Of a DNA stretch of 64,000 bases, positions 33,486 to 44,536 are shown piece by piece; position 1 is the stretch's first letter, and the number at the start of each line of letters is the position of its first letter. A program made the position numbers and the translations under genes. The notes below the pieces were generated by a model. That model ran no database searches, had not been told where the DNA came from, and worked only from the letters and a program-made list of their open reading frames with translations. Source of the stretch: Gigaspora margarita (taxonomy: Eukaryota; Glomeromycota; Glomeromycetes; Diversisporales; Gigasporaceae); contig WTPW01000022.1 in assembly GCA_009809945.1 (NCBI GenBank), positions 280,568 through 344,567 on the forward strand, read 5' to 3'.

Positions 33486-34330
33486 TCAAGCTTTAATTAC
33501 TGCATCATCATAACCTGGATCAGCAGGTTTTCGATAATAAATAAATGCTTCTTCAACTCCAATTTCATTTTCATAAAAATACCCAACCATATGTGTTCCT
33601 TGAGCATCACTCATATCAGCGGATTTTTGATAATAGATAAATGCCATATGATAATTCTTTTCAACTCCAATTCCATGTTGATACAATATCCAACATTATA
33701 TATTCCATCAACATATCCCATCTCCGATGAGTTTTGATAATAAACGGATGCCTTATGTTCATCCCTTTCAATACCGGTTCCTGGCTGATAAAAATAACCA
33801 ACATTAAAAGTTCCAATAATATGACCCATATCAGCGCTTTTTGATAATAAATGAACGCCTTATTTTCATCCTTATTAACTCCAATTCCTTCATCATAACA
33901 GAAACCAACGTAAAAAACCAGCGTGTTTCATATCAGCAGACTTTGATAATAAATGAATGCCTTATGTTCATCTTTTTTAACCCATTTACCAAAATGATAA
34001 CAACATGCAAGAATAATTTTGGCCGTAGGATTTATTTGATCATCCAAACACCAATCATAATATTAACAGGATTTTGCCTCTTTTTTCTCAAAAATTAATC
34101 TAATTGTTATTGACGATTTCTGTGTCAGAACATTTAGATATTTCTTCATTGTATAAATTAAACAATTAAATATTTATTTCAATAAGTCATATGGTAATTA
34201 TTATCTTTTACGTGTATTTGACCAAAATTTTCAGCTACTTGGGTAACATCATTTGATAAACATTTTATTGGGAAATTCTACAGTCGGATTATTGACATTT
34301 TAAAATCAATAAAAAAAATCGAATCAAAGC
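33486..34330 (-). pseudogene. Sel1-repeat gene, decayed tandem copy
   Basis: Collinear with the intact gene at 34955-35890 but broken by small indels. Recognisable pieces are MYQHGIGVEKNYHMAFIYYQ, GYFYQPGTGIERDEHKA and the region 33841-34330, whose translated complement repeats the intact gene's N-terminal linker. Frames shift between 33611 and 33686, and again near 33829-33920 and 34080-34110. The DNA upstream to about 34390 still matches the intact copy's 5' flank. It would have encoded a roughly 310-residue Sel1 scaffold protein. Confidence 0.85.
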
Positions 34331-34399
34331 GTTTAATAAAACTATCACCACTAATCTTTCTATATTTAGATAACAAAGAAAGTTAAACAACAACCGGTT

Positions 34400-34954
34400 T
34401 ATCATTCTACATTGTGGTTTAATGACACATCTCACGCCTAAGTTCACACTTGTAATCTCATGTGCAAAAGTCGATGATCTCTATGACTCCGAACAAGGAG
34501 GATCATCAGCACTGGACAAAATTTATAGCAATAGTTCTTGAAGACTTTTTGAAAGACCGTAGATGGTTATTGAATCTAAGATATTTACTATACCATGCGC
34601 TCATTACGTTGGACACAGTAAAATTAAGTTTAATAGGGATGCAATAATTACCAACAGACATCCTATTTCCCCCAAATTTTGGCACCAAAGGAAGTCAATT
34701 GGAATAATTATGCAACTGAACTTCATTTTACCTGTGATAATTAACTTGTAATTCGAATTAGCGTTTTAATTCGAATTAATATTTAATCTGAACAAATATT
34801 CGGGTTACAAACTTCTAATTCAAATTATCGAGTTAACTCGGGTCCAAGCTCTAAGTTAGATATCAAATATGTGATAAGCATCTATACGTAGTCTAATGAT
34901 AAATTTTATTATTTGATTTCTCTTATTCAAATCATAAAATTATTAGCCAGTGTA
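34400..34954. other. Spacer between the Sel1 duplicates
   Basis: Belongs to the duplication unit: 34430-34720 aligns with 32725-33110 (TCTCACGCCTAAGTTCACA, ATTTATAGCAATAGTTCTTG followed by AAGACTT). No gene of its own. The 60-codon frames are not supported. Confidence 0.6.
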
Positions 34955-35890
34955 TTACATTTCAGCCAATTGTTTATAATAAATAAACGCCTTATATTCA
35001 TCTATTTCAAATCCAATTCCATGAAGATAAAAATATCCAACTTTAAATAGTGCATTAGTATAGCCCATATCAGCAGATTTTCGATAATAAATAAATGCTT
35101 TATGTTCATCCTTTGCAACTCCAATTCCATTTTCATAAAAATACCCAACCTTATATGCTCCTTGGGCATCGCCCATATCAGCAGATTTTTGATAGTAGAT
35201 AAATGCCATATGGTAATTCTTTTCAACTCCAATTCCATTTCGATAACAATATCCGACATTAAATATTCCATCGACACATCCCATCTCTGATGATTTTTGA
35301 TAATAAACGAATGCCTTATGTCCATCCTTATTAACACCAATTCCATCATCATAACAAGACCCAACATTATATGTTCCCAGAGCATTACCCATATCAGCAG
35401 ATTTTTGATAATGAATGAACGCCTTATGTTTATCTTTTTCAACACCAATTCCATGTTCATAACAGACACCAACGTAAAATACACCTTCAGCATTACCCAT
35501 ATCAGCAGATTTTTGATAATAAATAAATGCTTTACGTCCATCTTTTTCAACCCATTTACCAAAACGATAACAACTTGCAAGAATAATTTTAGCCGTAGGA
35601 TTTATTTGATCATCCAAGCACCAATTGATAATATTAACAGGATTTTGCTTCTTTTTTTTTAGAAACTGATCCAATTTGTTAATGACTATTTCTGAGTCAG
35701 AACATTTAAATCTTTCTTCATTGTACAGATTAAACAATTCATTAATTATTTCAATAAAGTAGTCTGGTGATTTATTATCTTTTAAATGTAATTGATTAAA
35801 ATTTTCAGCTATTTGGGTAACATCATTTGATGCACTGACGATTTTATTGGGAAATTCCACAGTCGGATTATTTGACATTTTTAAAACCAA
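34955..35890 (-). CDS. Sel1-repeat protein, kinase-less (intact copy)
   Basis: A single open frame of 311 codons with two candidate starts: ATG at 35890 (MVLKMSNN...) or ATG at 35878 (MSNNPTVEF...). The second seems as good, and nothing in the sequence decides between them. Residues 1-100 are an N-terminal non-repeat region (NPTVEFPNKIVSASNDV..., ELFNLYNEERFKCSD, LDDQINPTAKIILASCY). Six Sel1 repeats of 36 residues follow, consensus GYCYENGIGVEKDEHKAFIY then YQKSADMGNAEG, and the protein ends in the sixth repeat. Sel1 repeats form a superhelix that binds partner proteins. In related fungal proteins a similar N-terminal segment follows a kinase domain (my recollection), so this may be a kinase-less derivative. 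No signal peptide or membrane segment. No intron needed. Confidence 0.87.
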   Translation of the reverse strand: MVLKMSNNPTVEFPNKIVSASNDVTQIAENFNQLHLKDNKSPDYFIEIINELFNLYNEERFKCSDSEIVINKLDQFLKKKKQNPVNIINWCLDDQINPTAKIILASCYRFGKWVEKDGRKAFIYYQKSADMGNAEGVFYVGVCYEHGIGVEKDKHKAFIHYQKSADMGNALGTYNVGSCYDDGIGVNKDGHKAFVYYQKSSEMGCVDGIFNVGYCYRNGIGVEKNYHMAFIYYQKSADMGDAQGAYKVGYFYENGIGVAKDEHKAFIYYRKSADMGYTNALFKVGYFYLHGIGFEIDEYKAFIYYKQLAEM

Positions 35891-36746
35891 GAAAAAATCG
35901 AATCAAAGCGTTTAAATAAAATTATCTGTATTACAATACCACCAATGTTTCTATATTTAGAAAGATTATGTAACAATTACGTTATTTTAAACAAAATTCA
36001 TTTCTCAAAATTATAGAAAAACACTGGGAGTTTGTTTAGCCACCCTAGTGGTTGCTCTCACAGAACATCCATCGACTCAATCAAATCTTATGATCAAAAG
36101 ATTTTTATGAGCTTTTTGGTTAGTAAAATATTTCTTGTTTATTATAATAACGAAGCTCATTCTAATTTATTTGTAGGGGTTTTATTTTTAAAAAAAATTA
36201 TCATATCATGGAACGACATTATCATGAATAAATTCATAAAATTGGTGTCTATTTTAAAATAATGATTTTTCTTTATACTGCATTCAGTGATGAAGTTGCT
36301 AACAGCAATTCATGTTATAAATTCTTTACGTGCTCATACTCTAATAGGAATAAAATGAGTAAATATTTATGATTTAATGTTCGCCATATGTGGAATCTAA
36401 AATAAATTTTAGGCGGTGAATGCTTAAGTGAATAACGCAGAGAACTATAATCCTATTCTAAAACAGAGTAATATGTCCACGAAATGCCAAATGTATGATA
36501 GTAATGCAATTACATATACATATTATAATGCGCATTAATGTATAAAATGATTTTTTTTCTTTTTTTTTTGAAGGATTTAATAAGAGCTTCTATGGCTTGT
36601 TGTTTTTAACAGGCTGGATGTCAGTTAAGTATGTGTTATCAGTTTTTCAAGAGTTAAATTAGTGAAGGTCTAAATTTTTGCTTACTTGTTTTTGCGTGTG
36701 GCAATTATTTGTTGATATTGACTATGAAAGCAGATCTTTTTAGTAT
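35891..36746. other. 5' flank of the Sel1 gene and AT-rich tract
   Basis: 35891-35960 matches 34310-34380 (duplicated promoter-proximal sequence GAATCAAAGCGTTTAA). I looked for a kinase exon upstream of the Sel1 frame and saw none. The 76-codon frame at 36032-36262 has no recognisable motif and is not called. Confidence 0.5.
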
Positions 36747-36917
36747 GGTGGACATATAGAATTATTGTATAATTATAATATATAAAAACCATCTATTTTA
36801 AGTTAATTTAAACTCTAACCCTTACTCTAACCCTAACTATTTATAAATTTGCTTAATTTAAATCAAAATAGCTAATTTTTATATATTACATTACTATAAT
36901 AATTCTATATGACTACC
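36747..36917. mobile_element. GGTGGACATATAGAATTATT foldback
   Basis: Arms GGTGGACATATAGAATTATT and AATAATTCTATATGACTACC, roughly 170 bp apart end to end. The interior has CTAACCCTTACTCTAACC-type telomere-like repeats. TSD not resolved. Confidence 0.6.
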
Positions 36918-37301
36918 TATATTCAAGATCAGCCTTGTAATTATATTCTAATAATTCTATAGTAATATTAGTGAGATTTGTAATATCTTACTATTTTCTT
37001 AACCTTCTTTTAGATTTTTTGCTCTTTTAATCTCTAGTCATAAATGTGACTCATTATAAATTTTAAAGCTAAAACTAGAAAGAGAATTAAAAATAGAATC
37101 ATTATTAAAATTGGTATCAATTTGAAATTTTTTGTTTTATAACTAAAAAAAGATAAATTATAATTATTTGATAATATTGATAAAAATAATTTTTAGAAAC
37201 AATTTGATTGTAATATATTTGGTAAATTGAGTAAGAACTTAAATTAGATTGAAAATTTATGAGTTCAAATATAAAAATATAAAAATTATATAAGCTATAG
37301 A
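36918..37301. other. AT-rich tract, nothing recognised
   Basis: No open frame of note, no repeat partner identified within this window. Confidence 0.4.
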
Positions 37302-38037
37302 CCAGTGCAATAACATAGATACACGACAGCTAAAAATTTACATTGTCTATATATAAAAGTATATATATAAGCTATTTATTTTCAATTTTTTATGCCAAAT
37401 AAAGTAGGTTTTGAGCTATCTTTTAATAAATTTATTATTATTATTTTATAGACATTTTATTAAATAATAAATTTAAAAAAAATCAATTTTTTCTTAAAAA
37501 AAAGCATTCTTTTCAGAAAAAAAATATTTTTACCACCAATATACAACATTATAAGTTTAAATTAATTAAGTAGATTGCTATATACATGCTAAATATATAT
37601 TAAAATTTTAGCTTAATTGGATTAGTAGTTATTGAATTATAAAAGTTTAAAATTTAATATCAATTTACTATATAATGCAAAAGGTTAAAATTTACTATAG
37701 AAAATTTAAATAAATTTCAAAAATTTATATTTTAACAACTACTAATTCAATTAAGCTAAAATTTTAACTGTATGGCAATGTAATTGCTTAGTACATACTT
37801 TTAAAGTTGTATATTGGTGGCAATAATGATTTTTTCTAAAAAGAATACTTTTTTTAAAGAGAAAATAATATTTTTTAAAAAAATTATTACTCAATAAAAT
37901 GTCTATAAAATAATAATAATAAATATATTAAAAGATAGCTCAAACCTACTTTATCTGGTATAAAAAAATTGTTAAATAAATAGCTTTATGTAGGCAATGT
38001 AAACTTTAGCTATTGTGTATTATATTTTTGCACCAGC
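37302..38037. mobile_element. Very long foldback (~330-bp arms)
   Basis: An almost complete inverted repeat of 735 bp centred near 37670. Left arm runs CCAGTGCAATAACATAGATA, GTAGGTTTTGAGCTATCTTT, CACCAATATACAAC, CTAATTCAATTAAGC-complement. The right arm repeats these in reverse, ending GTATTATATTTTTGCACCAG. Non-coding, likely a non-autonomous element of large-foldback type. TSD not resolved. Confidence 0.7.
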
Positions 38038-38770
38038 CCATATCTAGTAGTTGCTTGACTACTTAAGTTGTTATACAAATGTTTTGCAAGAATTTAAACT
38101 GGTATTTTTATACTATTTAACTAATCTTTTAAATATGCAAAGAAGTTCATAAGCTTTTGTTTTTAAGAATTATATTATTGTTAGTTTAGCATAAAATGCT
38201 AAAAAAAAAGCTAGTTAGTTTTTTAACAAGAAAGCAAAGATATTAAAATTCTTGTATTTTTGAATTTTATTTATATTGTTAAAAAAATTGATTCTAAGGC
38301 ATTATTGATTGATCTTAATATTAAAGATTCTGTATTTTTTGTTTGTATAGTATTTAAATATATATAGCTATTGCTAAAAAGTTTGATCTGTAATTAAAAA
38401 ATTAAAAAGGTTAAAAAAGTAATAATTAATAACCATATTATTCCAGAATTGATTTTAATATTTGATAAAATCTCTAACTATAATATTAAGATTATTAGAT
38501 TTAAAAACTTATAAAATTTATTTATTATTTTATTGGTATAAGATTTAGAAGACTACTACAATTAAACAATCTATAATATATATTAGAAACAAAACAATAG
38601 TTAGATAAAGATTTATAAATAACAATTGTATAACATATATTTTATACTTTTGTACCTTTATACTTTTTGTACTTTTTATATTTTTTGTATATTTTATATT
38701 TTTTATACTTCATATACTTTTTAGATTTATATAATTAAGTGCATATATATTGTAACAACCCACCTAATAA
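38038..38770. other. AT-rich tract with TATACTTTTTGTAC repeats
   Basis: No gene. 38640-38720 holds TTTATACTTTTTGTACTTTT-like degenerate units, the opposite strand of those at 29985-30185. Confidence 0.4.
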
Positions 38771-39016
38771 ACCAATCAGATTATAAGATTAGGTGTAATG
38801 TGAAATTCAAAAAATAGTAATATTTTAAAAAATTGCTTATAGCTTATATTTTTTCTTATAAAACTACACTTTATGCTCTAACAAAAATTTCTTGCAAAAT
38901 TTTACTATAAAACTTCTTATTTTACCCATATATTACTCTTACTTCATCTGACCCTAACTAACAAAATGAATGAGTTGTTTTGGTTATTTTGATTTTACAT
39001 TATACTAGATCTTATA
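38771..39016. mobile_element. AGATTAGGTGTAATGTGAAA foldback
   Basis: Left ACCAATCAGATTATAAGATT then AGGTGTAATGTGAAA, right TTTTACATTATACTAGATCT. The interior is the shared core in reverse (TATGCTCTAACAAAAATTTC then TTGCAAAATTTTACT). Same terminal sequence family as 31649-32040. Confidence 0.55.
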
Positions 39017-39091
39017 GGTGCATTACAATGCACTAGCACAAAATAATAACATTCTACCTTTTATTATTTTATAAATTTTATATATTTTATA

Positions 39092-39379
39092 TGGGTTTTA
39101 TAATTTATTGCACCTGCAATATATTGCACCCCTTTTGTTAATTAAAAATTTTGCCTATGAAACCACCTTTGGCGTTCTAATAAAAAATATTCCTTGTAAA
39201 ATTTTGGTATTAACTATACCCCTGCTCCATCTTAGGCCTTAACTCTAACCCTAATATTAATTAATTTTAGTTTTTGTTTTGATAAAAATTATTTATTTAT
39301 TTGTTACACAAAATTGATGATCCATATAGTTATAATAGGGGTGCAATATATTGCACCATGCAATAAATTATAAAATCCA
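39092..39379. mobile_element. Foldback with TGCAATATATTGCACC arms
   Basis: GGGTTTTATAATTTATTGCA, then CCTGCAATATATTGCACCCC, mirrored by GGGGTGCAATATATTGCACC and TGCAATAAATTATAAAATCC. The interior contains the core in reverse (CCTATGAAACCACCTTTGGC then GTTCTAA; TTGTAAAATTTTGGTA) and CTAACTCTAACCCTAATATT. Non-coding. Confidence 0.65.
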
Positions 39380-39627
39380 TTTTATATTTATTCTATCTTT
39401 TGTACTTCATATATTTTTTGATATTTTTTTTGTATATTTTATACCTTTTTCAAAAAATATACAAACCCTAGTTTTTGTTTCTTTTAGAACTATATTTATT
39501 CTTTATAATCTTTAGTTATTAGACTTTTTAAATACAAAAATCTTTAGATAATCTTGTATTTTAAATAGATTTTGCTAAATTTAACAGGTTGTGATATTAC
39601 AAGTTAATATTTAGAAAAAATAAAATT

Positions 39628-39861
39628 ATTGTTGTGGCTAAAGCTAGAAATGGCTAAAGCTAGAAATATTAATTATTTTACTATGAAATTTTTATAAATT
39701 GTTTGGGCCTTTTGTTAGTGGTTTTTTATAGAGTTAGTTTAGGTTTAGGGTTAGTTTTAATAATAAAAAAGTATAAGTAGATTTTAGTAGGGCTTATATT
39801 TTTAAATAAAGGTCTCTAATTTCCAGCTTCAGCCATTTCTAGCTTTAGCCATGACAATTAT
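39628..39861. mobile_element. TGGCTAAAGCTAGAAA foldback
   Basis: The left arm carries GTGGCTAAAGCTAGAAATG and a second adjacent copy of GGCTAAAGCTAGAAAT. The right arm carries the complements (CAGCTTCAGCCATTTCTAGC then TTTAGCCAT). About 234 bp, with GGTTTAGGGTTAG inside. TSD not resolved. Confidence 0.6.
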
Positions 39862-40149
39862 TATTAGTTAAGATTAGAGTTCAAACTCATATTAAGATTA
39901 GGGTTAGAGAGTATATAGGGCCTTTGCAGTAGAAAGGGCCAATACTGATTTATATACAGGCAGACCTCATTATGGTCACACTCATTATAGTTACAACCTC
40001 ATTATAATAACAGTTTTTTTTTTTACCAACCTAATTTATATTGAATTAGTCTCGATATAGTCACAATCACTTTATAGTCACTATCACTTTTTTTTTAAAA
40101 CCAAAGTAATAAAAACATATTAAATTTACCTTGATAAAGTTACAAAATA

Positions 40150-40615
40150 ATATACTATAAGTGTCTGAAAATAGACTACTACCTAAAATAAGCTACCTCC
40201 CTCTTTTGGTCAAAAAACTTAAAAACGTCTTTGATCCAAAAATAAGCTACCCCACGATTGACAGTAGTCGCTACATAGTAAAGTCAAAATTCGACTATGT
40301 AAATTGATTATCATCACTTAAGTAAACTTATCTGGGAGAGCAAAACACATACACATTAAAATTTTTAGAAATATAGGAGAACATTTTATTATTTGACTTT
40401 TAATTTTTACGTTTGATGAAAAAATTAAAAGTTGCTAAAAAAATATATTCGATGAATGTAAAAATTAAAAGTTAAATAATAAAAAGTTCTCCGATTTGTA
40501 TGAAAATTTTAGAAAATATGCATTTTGACCTTCTGAACATATTTACTTAGGTTTTATGATCGATTTATATAGTAAAATTTGGACTTTACTATGTAACGAC
40601 TACTTGCAATCGCTA
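40150..40615. mobile_element. CTAAAATAAGCTACC foldback, copy 3
   Basis: TGTCTGAAAATAGACTACTA, ACCTAAAATAAGCTACCTCC, then CTACATAGTAAAGTCAAAAT mirrored by GGACTTTACTATGTAACGAC. The right terminus is truncated. Same family as 7264-9553 and 9556-10971. Confidence 0.6.
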
Positions 40616-40803
40616 AAAAACCTCTTCAATATTTGAAAATTTAAAAATTTTTGTTTTATTCGTATAACATAAAATGTAAAATCATATTAATAAAAATTAC
40701 TTAAAAAATTATGAAAATTTCAAAATATAAGTAAATTATATGTAGACAACTTTACTTAGTGCGCAGTAAATGATTAATTTATAAAAAATCAAAGTTTTAT
40801 ATA

Positions 40804-41160
40804 GAATGCATCTATGTACCCCCACCCAAAATGAAAATGATCATCATTGTTGTTATTTTGCAATTAACGTTAATAACAAAACTAAAGATTAACTGTTAAG
40901 GTTAGGGTCAAGGGAGTATTAGGGTTAGAGTAGGTTTTAAAGATATCTATACCAAAATTTTGCAAGTAATTTTTTTTTTGTTATAATGCAAAAGATAGTT
41001 TCATAAGCGAAATTTCAAAATAAAGATGATTTTTTGAATAAACGAATATTTTTTCAATTTTAACATTACACACTGATTATTCGTGTAGCATCTACATATC
41101 TGATGCTGATTGGCTAGGAACCAGTTTACAAACTGGTTTGGGTAGCACATAGATGCACAC
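40804..41160. mobile_element. GAATGCATCTATGTACC foldback with 9-bp TSD
   Basis: Ends GAATGCATCTATGTACC and GGTAGCACATAGATGCACAC. Exact 9-bp direct repeat TTTTATATA at 40795-40803 and 41161-41169. Interior has GGTTAGGGTC/TTAGGGTTAG and the shared core (ACCAAAATTTTGCAAGTAAT, AAAGATAGTTTCATAAGCGA). A 9-bp duplication would fit a Mutator-like element (inference). Confidence 0.68.
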
Positions 41161-41216
41161 TTTTATATATAGCAATAATTGCAATCAAATAAAATTATTT
41201 AATATAGTCACTAATA

Positions 41217-41800
41217 AGAATAGGAATCATATAGTCATTAGTCGATTAGTCGATGATTAGTCGACTAATCGACTAAATTTTTTCATAGTCAGTCGATNNN
41301 TTAGTCGATTAGTCAATTAGTCGATTAGTCGATTAGTCGATTAGTCAACTAGTCGATTAGTCGATTAGTCGATTAGTCGATTAGTCGATTAGTTGATTAG
41401 TCAACTAATCGATTAGTCGACTAATCGATTAGTCGACTAATCGACTAGTCGATTAGTTGACTAATCAATTAGTTGATTAATCGATTAGTCAATTAGTCAA
41501 TTAGTCGATTAGGTTAATCATCTATTTCATATTTTCATTACTATATTTCTGGTATTCATTTTTTTTTGTATATTTATTGACTAGCCAATTAATCAACTAA
41601 TCGATTAATCAACTAATCAACTAATCAACTAGTCGATTAGTCGACTAGTCGATTAGTCGACTAATCGATTAGTCGACTAGTTGATTAGTCGACTAATCGA
41701 TTAGTTGATTAATCGAATTAGTCGATTTTTAGTCAGTCGACGACTAACAGTTTTAGTCGACTGACTAATCGACTAAAAATTTTTGACCGATTCCTATCCT
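41217..41800. mobile_element. Mobile satellite: 8-bp GATTAGTC palindromic array
   Basis: About 550 bp of GATTAGTC/GACTAATC units in both orientations, with a unique AT-rich spacer at about 41518-41580. Bounded by inverted AGAATAGGAATC and GATTCCTATCCT ends and an 11-bp direct repeat TAGTCACTAAT (41205-41215 and 41801-41811). Three N bases at 41298-41300. It can fold into very long hairpins. Non-coding. Confidence 0.75.
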
Positions 41801-41960
41801 TAGTCACTAATTATTTTTATTTACTATTAATGTGATTATATCAAGGTTTTTTAATATAGTCACGCCTTTTTATAGTCACCTAAATCCTGTTTCCCAAACC
41901 GGTGACTATAACGAGGTTTGACTGTACAATTTTAAAAAATTGAGTTGGTTTTGTTCAAAC

Positions 41961-42746
41961 TAGTGATGGTAAATGATCTGGTCATTTACAAATTTTTCAA
42001 ATAACCTCAAATGACCCTTAAATGACTGGTCATTAGCGGTCATCTCAATTTTGGGTCATTTAAAAATAGAAATGACCGAGGTTATTTGAGGGTCATTTAG
42101 TCATTGGGCCATCGTGCATATAGAGTTTGTATCCCATATCTAATATTTTTACATAAAAACTTTAACTGCATAACGATAATTCATATGTATAGGTTTCGAA
42201 GTAAGCTGGGTTGGGCTAGGTATTTATAAACTCAGGCCAAAAGGTTATATGCCCAGTTCAACCTAGAAATAGTAAATAACTCGATCATTTGATCAAAATT
42301 TAAATGACTCCAAGCTATTAAATCATGACAAGATCATTTTGGTTATTAAGTTCATTTAGGTCATTGGCATATTATTGGTTGAATTGCTCATATAAAAAGT
42401 TATCAAACTTTATTACTTTCCTGATCGATAATCTTAGCTATATATTAAAGTCCCAAAATTTACTAAGCTAATTAATATTTATGTCTTAAGTAAGATATTT
42501 GAAATATGCACTTTATTATTTCAAACAACTTTACTTAAGATATAAATATTAATTGACTTGTAGCTACAATTATTGATTATATTTTAATTTTGTTTGGTGG
42601 CCAATTCTGATTGGCCAAAGAGCATTAGAATATTAACTAACATATGTTAAATGACCTTCTAGATCATTTGAGCCTCAAAATGACCCAATGACTAGTCATT
42701 TGTCATTTGAGTCATTTGGGTCATTTCAGGTCATTTACTATCACTG
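41961..42746. mobile_element. hAT-type MITE (TIR YAGTGATRGTAAATGA)
   Basis: Ends TAGTGATGGTAAATGATCTG and CAGGTCATTTACTATCACTG. Target duplication GTTCAAAC (41953-41960) and GTTCAGAC (42747-42754), one mismatch. Subterminal arrays of AAATGACC / GGTCATTT. The middle (about 42180-42300 and 42400-42600) is unrelated filler. No transposase. Confidence 0.83.
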
Positions 42747-43199
42747 GTTCAGACTGATCCAAGTTAATCAAGATTCAATAATTTGATTGGCCAGTTGTAT
42801 CAGATAATCCTGTGATATATGAAACTTCCAAGAAATTTTTTTTGAATATCTTAATTTTTTATTATACAAATCAATTTCCATTTATAATTGAAAAATATAG
42901 CTCATATTAAAATTTATCTGAATACAACAAAACCTCAATTTTCATGTTTGGGCAGTATTAGCCCTTTCTATTGCAAAGGCCCATATATAAATATATAATT
43001 AAGTATTAAGTATTAAAAACTTTTAATTAGAAGCCCAAGACTAGTTTATACAATGAAATTTCAAGATATTTAAAATTTTAGATTTTTTTATAATTTTTTA
43101 TAATTTTTATTTGTTTTTGTTATACATGATCCTGTGATCTAATTGGTTAATCATATTAACCTGCAATATAGCAATCTGTAAAATTTATCAACATTTTTT

Positions 43200-43504
43200 T
43201 TTCTTCTGGTTAAGGTGCTCACTTTTGGGGTAAGAGTTTTATTCAAGATATTTAGATTAAGAGTTGGAGAATACCCAACATAGTACATTGATAAGAGTAC
43301 AACTAGCCACACCTGCAACTTTTGGTTGCATATTTAAGTAGCCACTTGGGGTCCTACCCTAGCTGCTATACCTGCAACCCGCATACCAGTCATTGTCTAT
43401 TTAAACTCTCTGATTATTGTTATCTGCCAATTCCATCTTGTATTACTAGAACACAATACAGATACTTTTCTATCTCCTTAGGACTAGTTTATTCTCAGTG
43501 AGAG
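43200..43504 (-). mobile_element. SINE-like element, copy E (strongly 5'-truncated)
   Basis: Minus-strand 3' portion of the family (complement of CTTTTGGGGTAAGAGTTTTA; ACAACTAGCCACACCTGCAA is shared with copies A-D). Exact 16-bp target duplication TTTATCAACATTTTTT (43184-43199 and 43505-43520). About 0.3 kb. Confidence 0.8.
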
Positions 43505-43520
43505 TTTATCAACATTTTTT

Positions 43521-44536
43521 AAATATTATATTGTAAATAAATAATTATAACTTTGTATTAAAATAGATATATATCAAACTGCTTTAGTATAAACATTTTA
43601 TTTTTTATATTTTAGAAATATTTTTATTATTATATACTATATTGCAAAAGACTAAAAAAAACTATAATTACTTGTAGCAATATAGCAAATACAATCTAGA
43701 ATGGCATATCACTATATCTAATTAGTTTCAATTTTTTTTAGAATATGTTCAATTGAAAATAAACATGTGTTCAAAAAAAATTAAAACCAATTAAATATAA
43801 TAATATGCTATCCCAAAATAAAAATTGCCAATTTAGGATTATCAAAAAATTTTTTAGTTAATATTACTTTCTAGAATTCTTAAAAGAGAGAAAAAAGAGC
43901 AAATAGTACAGATATATAAAATAAACAAACTATTTTTAAGAGTAGAAGGTACTATTTTAAAATTATATATAAACTTAATGATAAATTTTTTTTATATTTA
44001 ATTTTATAAAAAATTATATTAACTGATAATCTGCTAGTTATTTGGTGCATGATCATAGTATAACATAATGCTAATCACTATGCAAATTATATAAACTAAA
44101 AATGCCAAGATTTTTTGACAATTATTCAAATAAGTTTTTTTTGTACTAGGTTAATAGCCAAGGTAAATAATTGAAAGTTGTAGAGCTTACTGAAATGAAT
44201 CTAAAAAGGTGAAACATCCAAATTGGCCCAGTAGTTGCTAAAATATTCTTAATATATAATCTGTAAGTAGTAATGGCACTGAAATTGATTTTTAAAAAAG
44301 GCCTATTTCATCTTCATTAGAGAAAATTAAAATTTTTTATAAGGAAGAGCAAATAAAATTTATATAGATATGTTTCTTATAATTTTGTCTATTCAAAAAA
44401 AGTATCAAATAATTTCATCTTTCAAGTAAAATAAGTCAAAAACAATTTTGTCTTCAAATTTTAATTTCAGGTTTTCAAACTTGAAATGCTTTTGTCCTCA
44501 TGTATATCTGTAAATAAGAAAAAAATTTAATTAATA
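43521..44536. other. AT-rich tract with half copy of the 6.3-kb foldback
   Basis: 44030-44240 resembles 6270-6790 (TAACATAATGCTAATCACTA, AATTGAAAGTTGTAGAGCTT, ATCCAAATTGGCCCAGTAGT). No gene. The remainder shows nothing recognisable. Confidence 0.5.

Larger units (their letters stand above)
39957..41924. mobile_element. Pogo/Tc1-type element (TIR CAG-CARACCTCRTTATRGTCAC)
   Basis: Left end CAGGCAGACCTCATTATGGT and right-end complement CAGTCAAACCTCGTTATAGT are inverted repeats bounded by TA (39955-39956 and 41925-41926). CAGTCAAACCTCGTTATA-like ends are typical of pogo/Tigger-type elements. Internal ATAGTCAC motifs recur. No transposase frame: its 1.97 kb is mostly nested insertions (40150-40615, 40804-41160, 41217-41800). 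Confidence 0.8.
39917..42983. mobile_element. Outer composite element (TIR GGGCCTTTGCARTAGAAAGGG)
   Basis: GGGCCTTTGCAGTAGAAAGG then GCCAATACTG (39918-39947) and its mirror CAGTATTAGCCCTTTCTATT then GCAAAGGCCC (42953-42982) bound 3.07 kb. It contains the pogo-like element (39957-41924) and the hAT-type MITE (41961-42746). Subtracting these leaves about 0.3 kb of its own sequence. TATATA-rich flanks hide any target duplication. Confidence 0.72.

Noticed and set aside
35891..36300. A missing kinase exon upstream of the intact Sel1 gene.
   Set aside because: I scanned the minus strand for glycine-loop, HRD/HxDLH and D(F/L)G motifs and found none.
41226..41790. A CRISPR array.
   Set aside because: Units are 8 bp with no unique spacers, in alternating orientation, in a eukaryotic transposon context.
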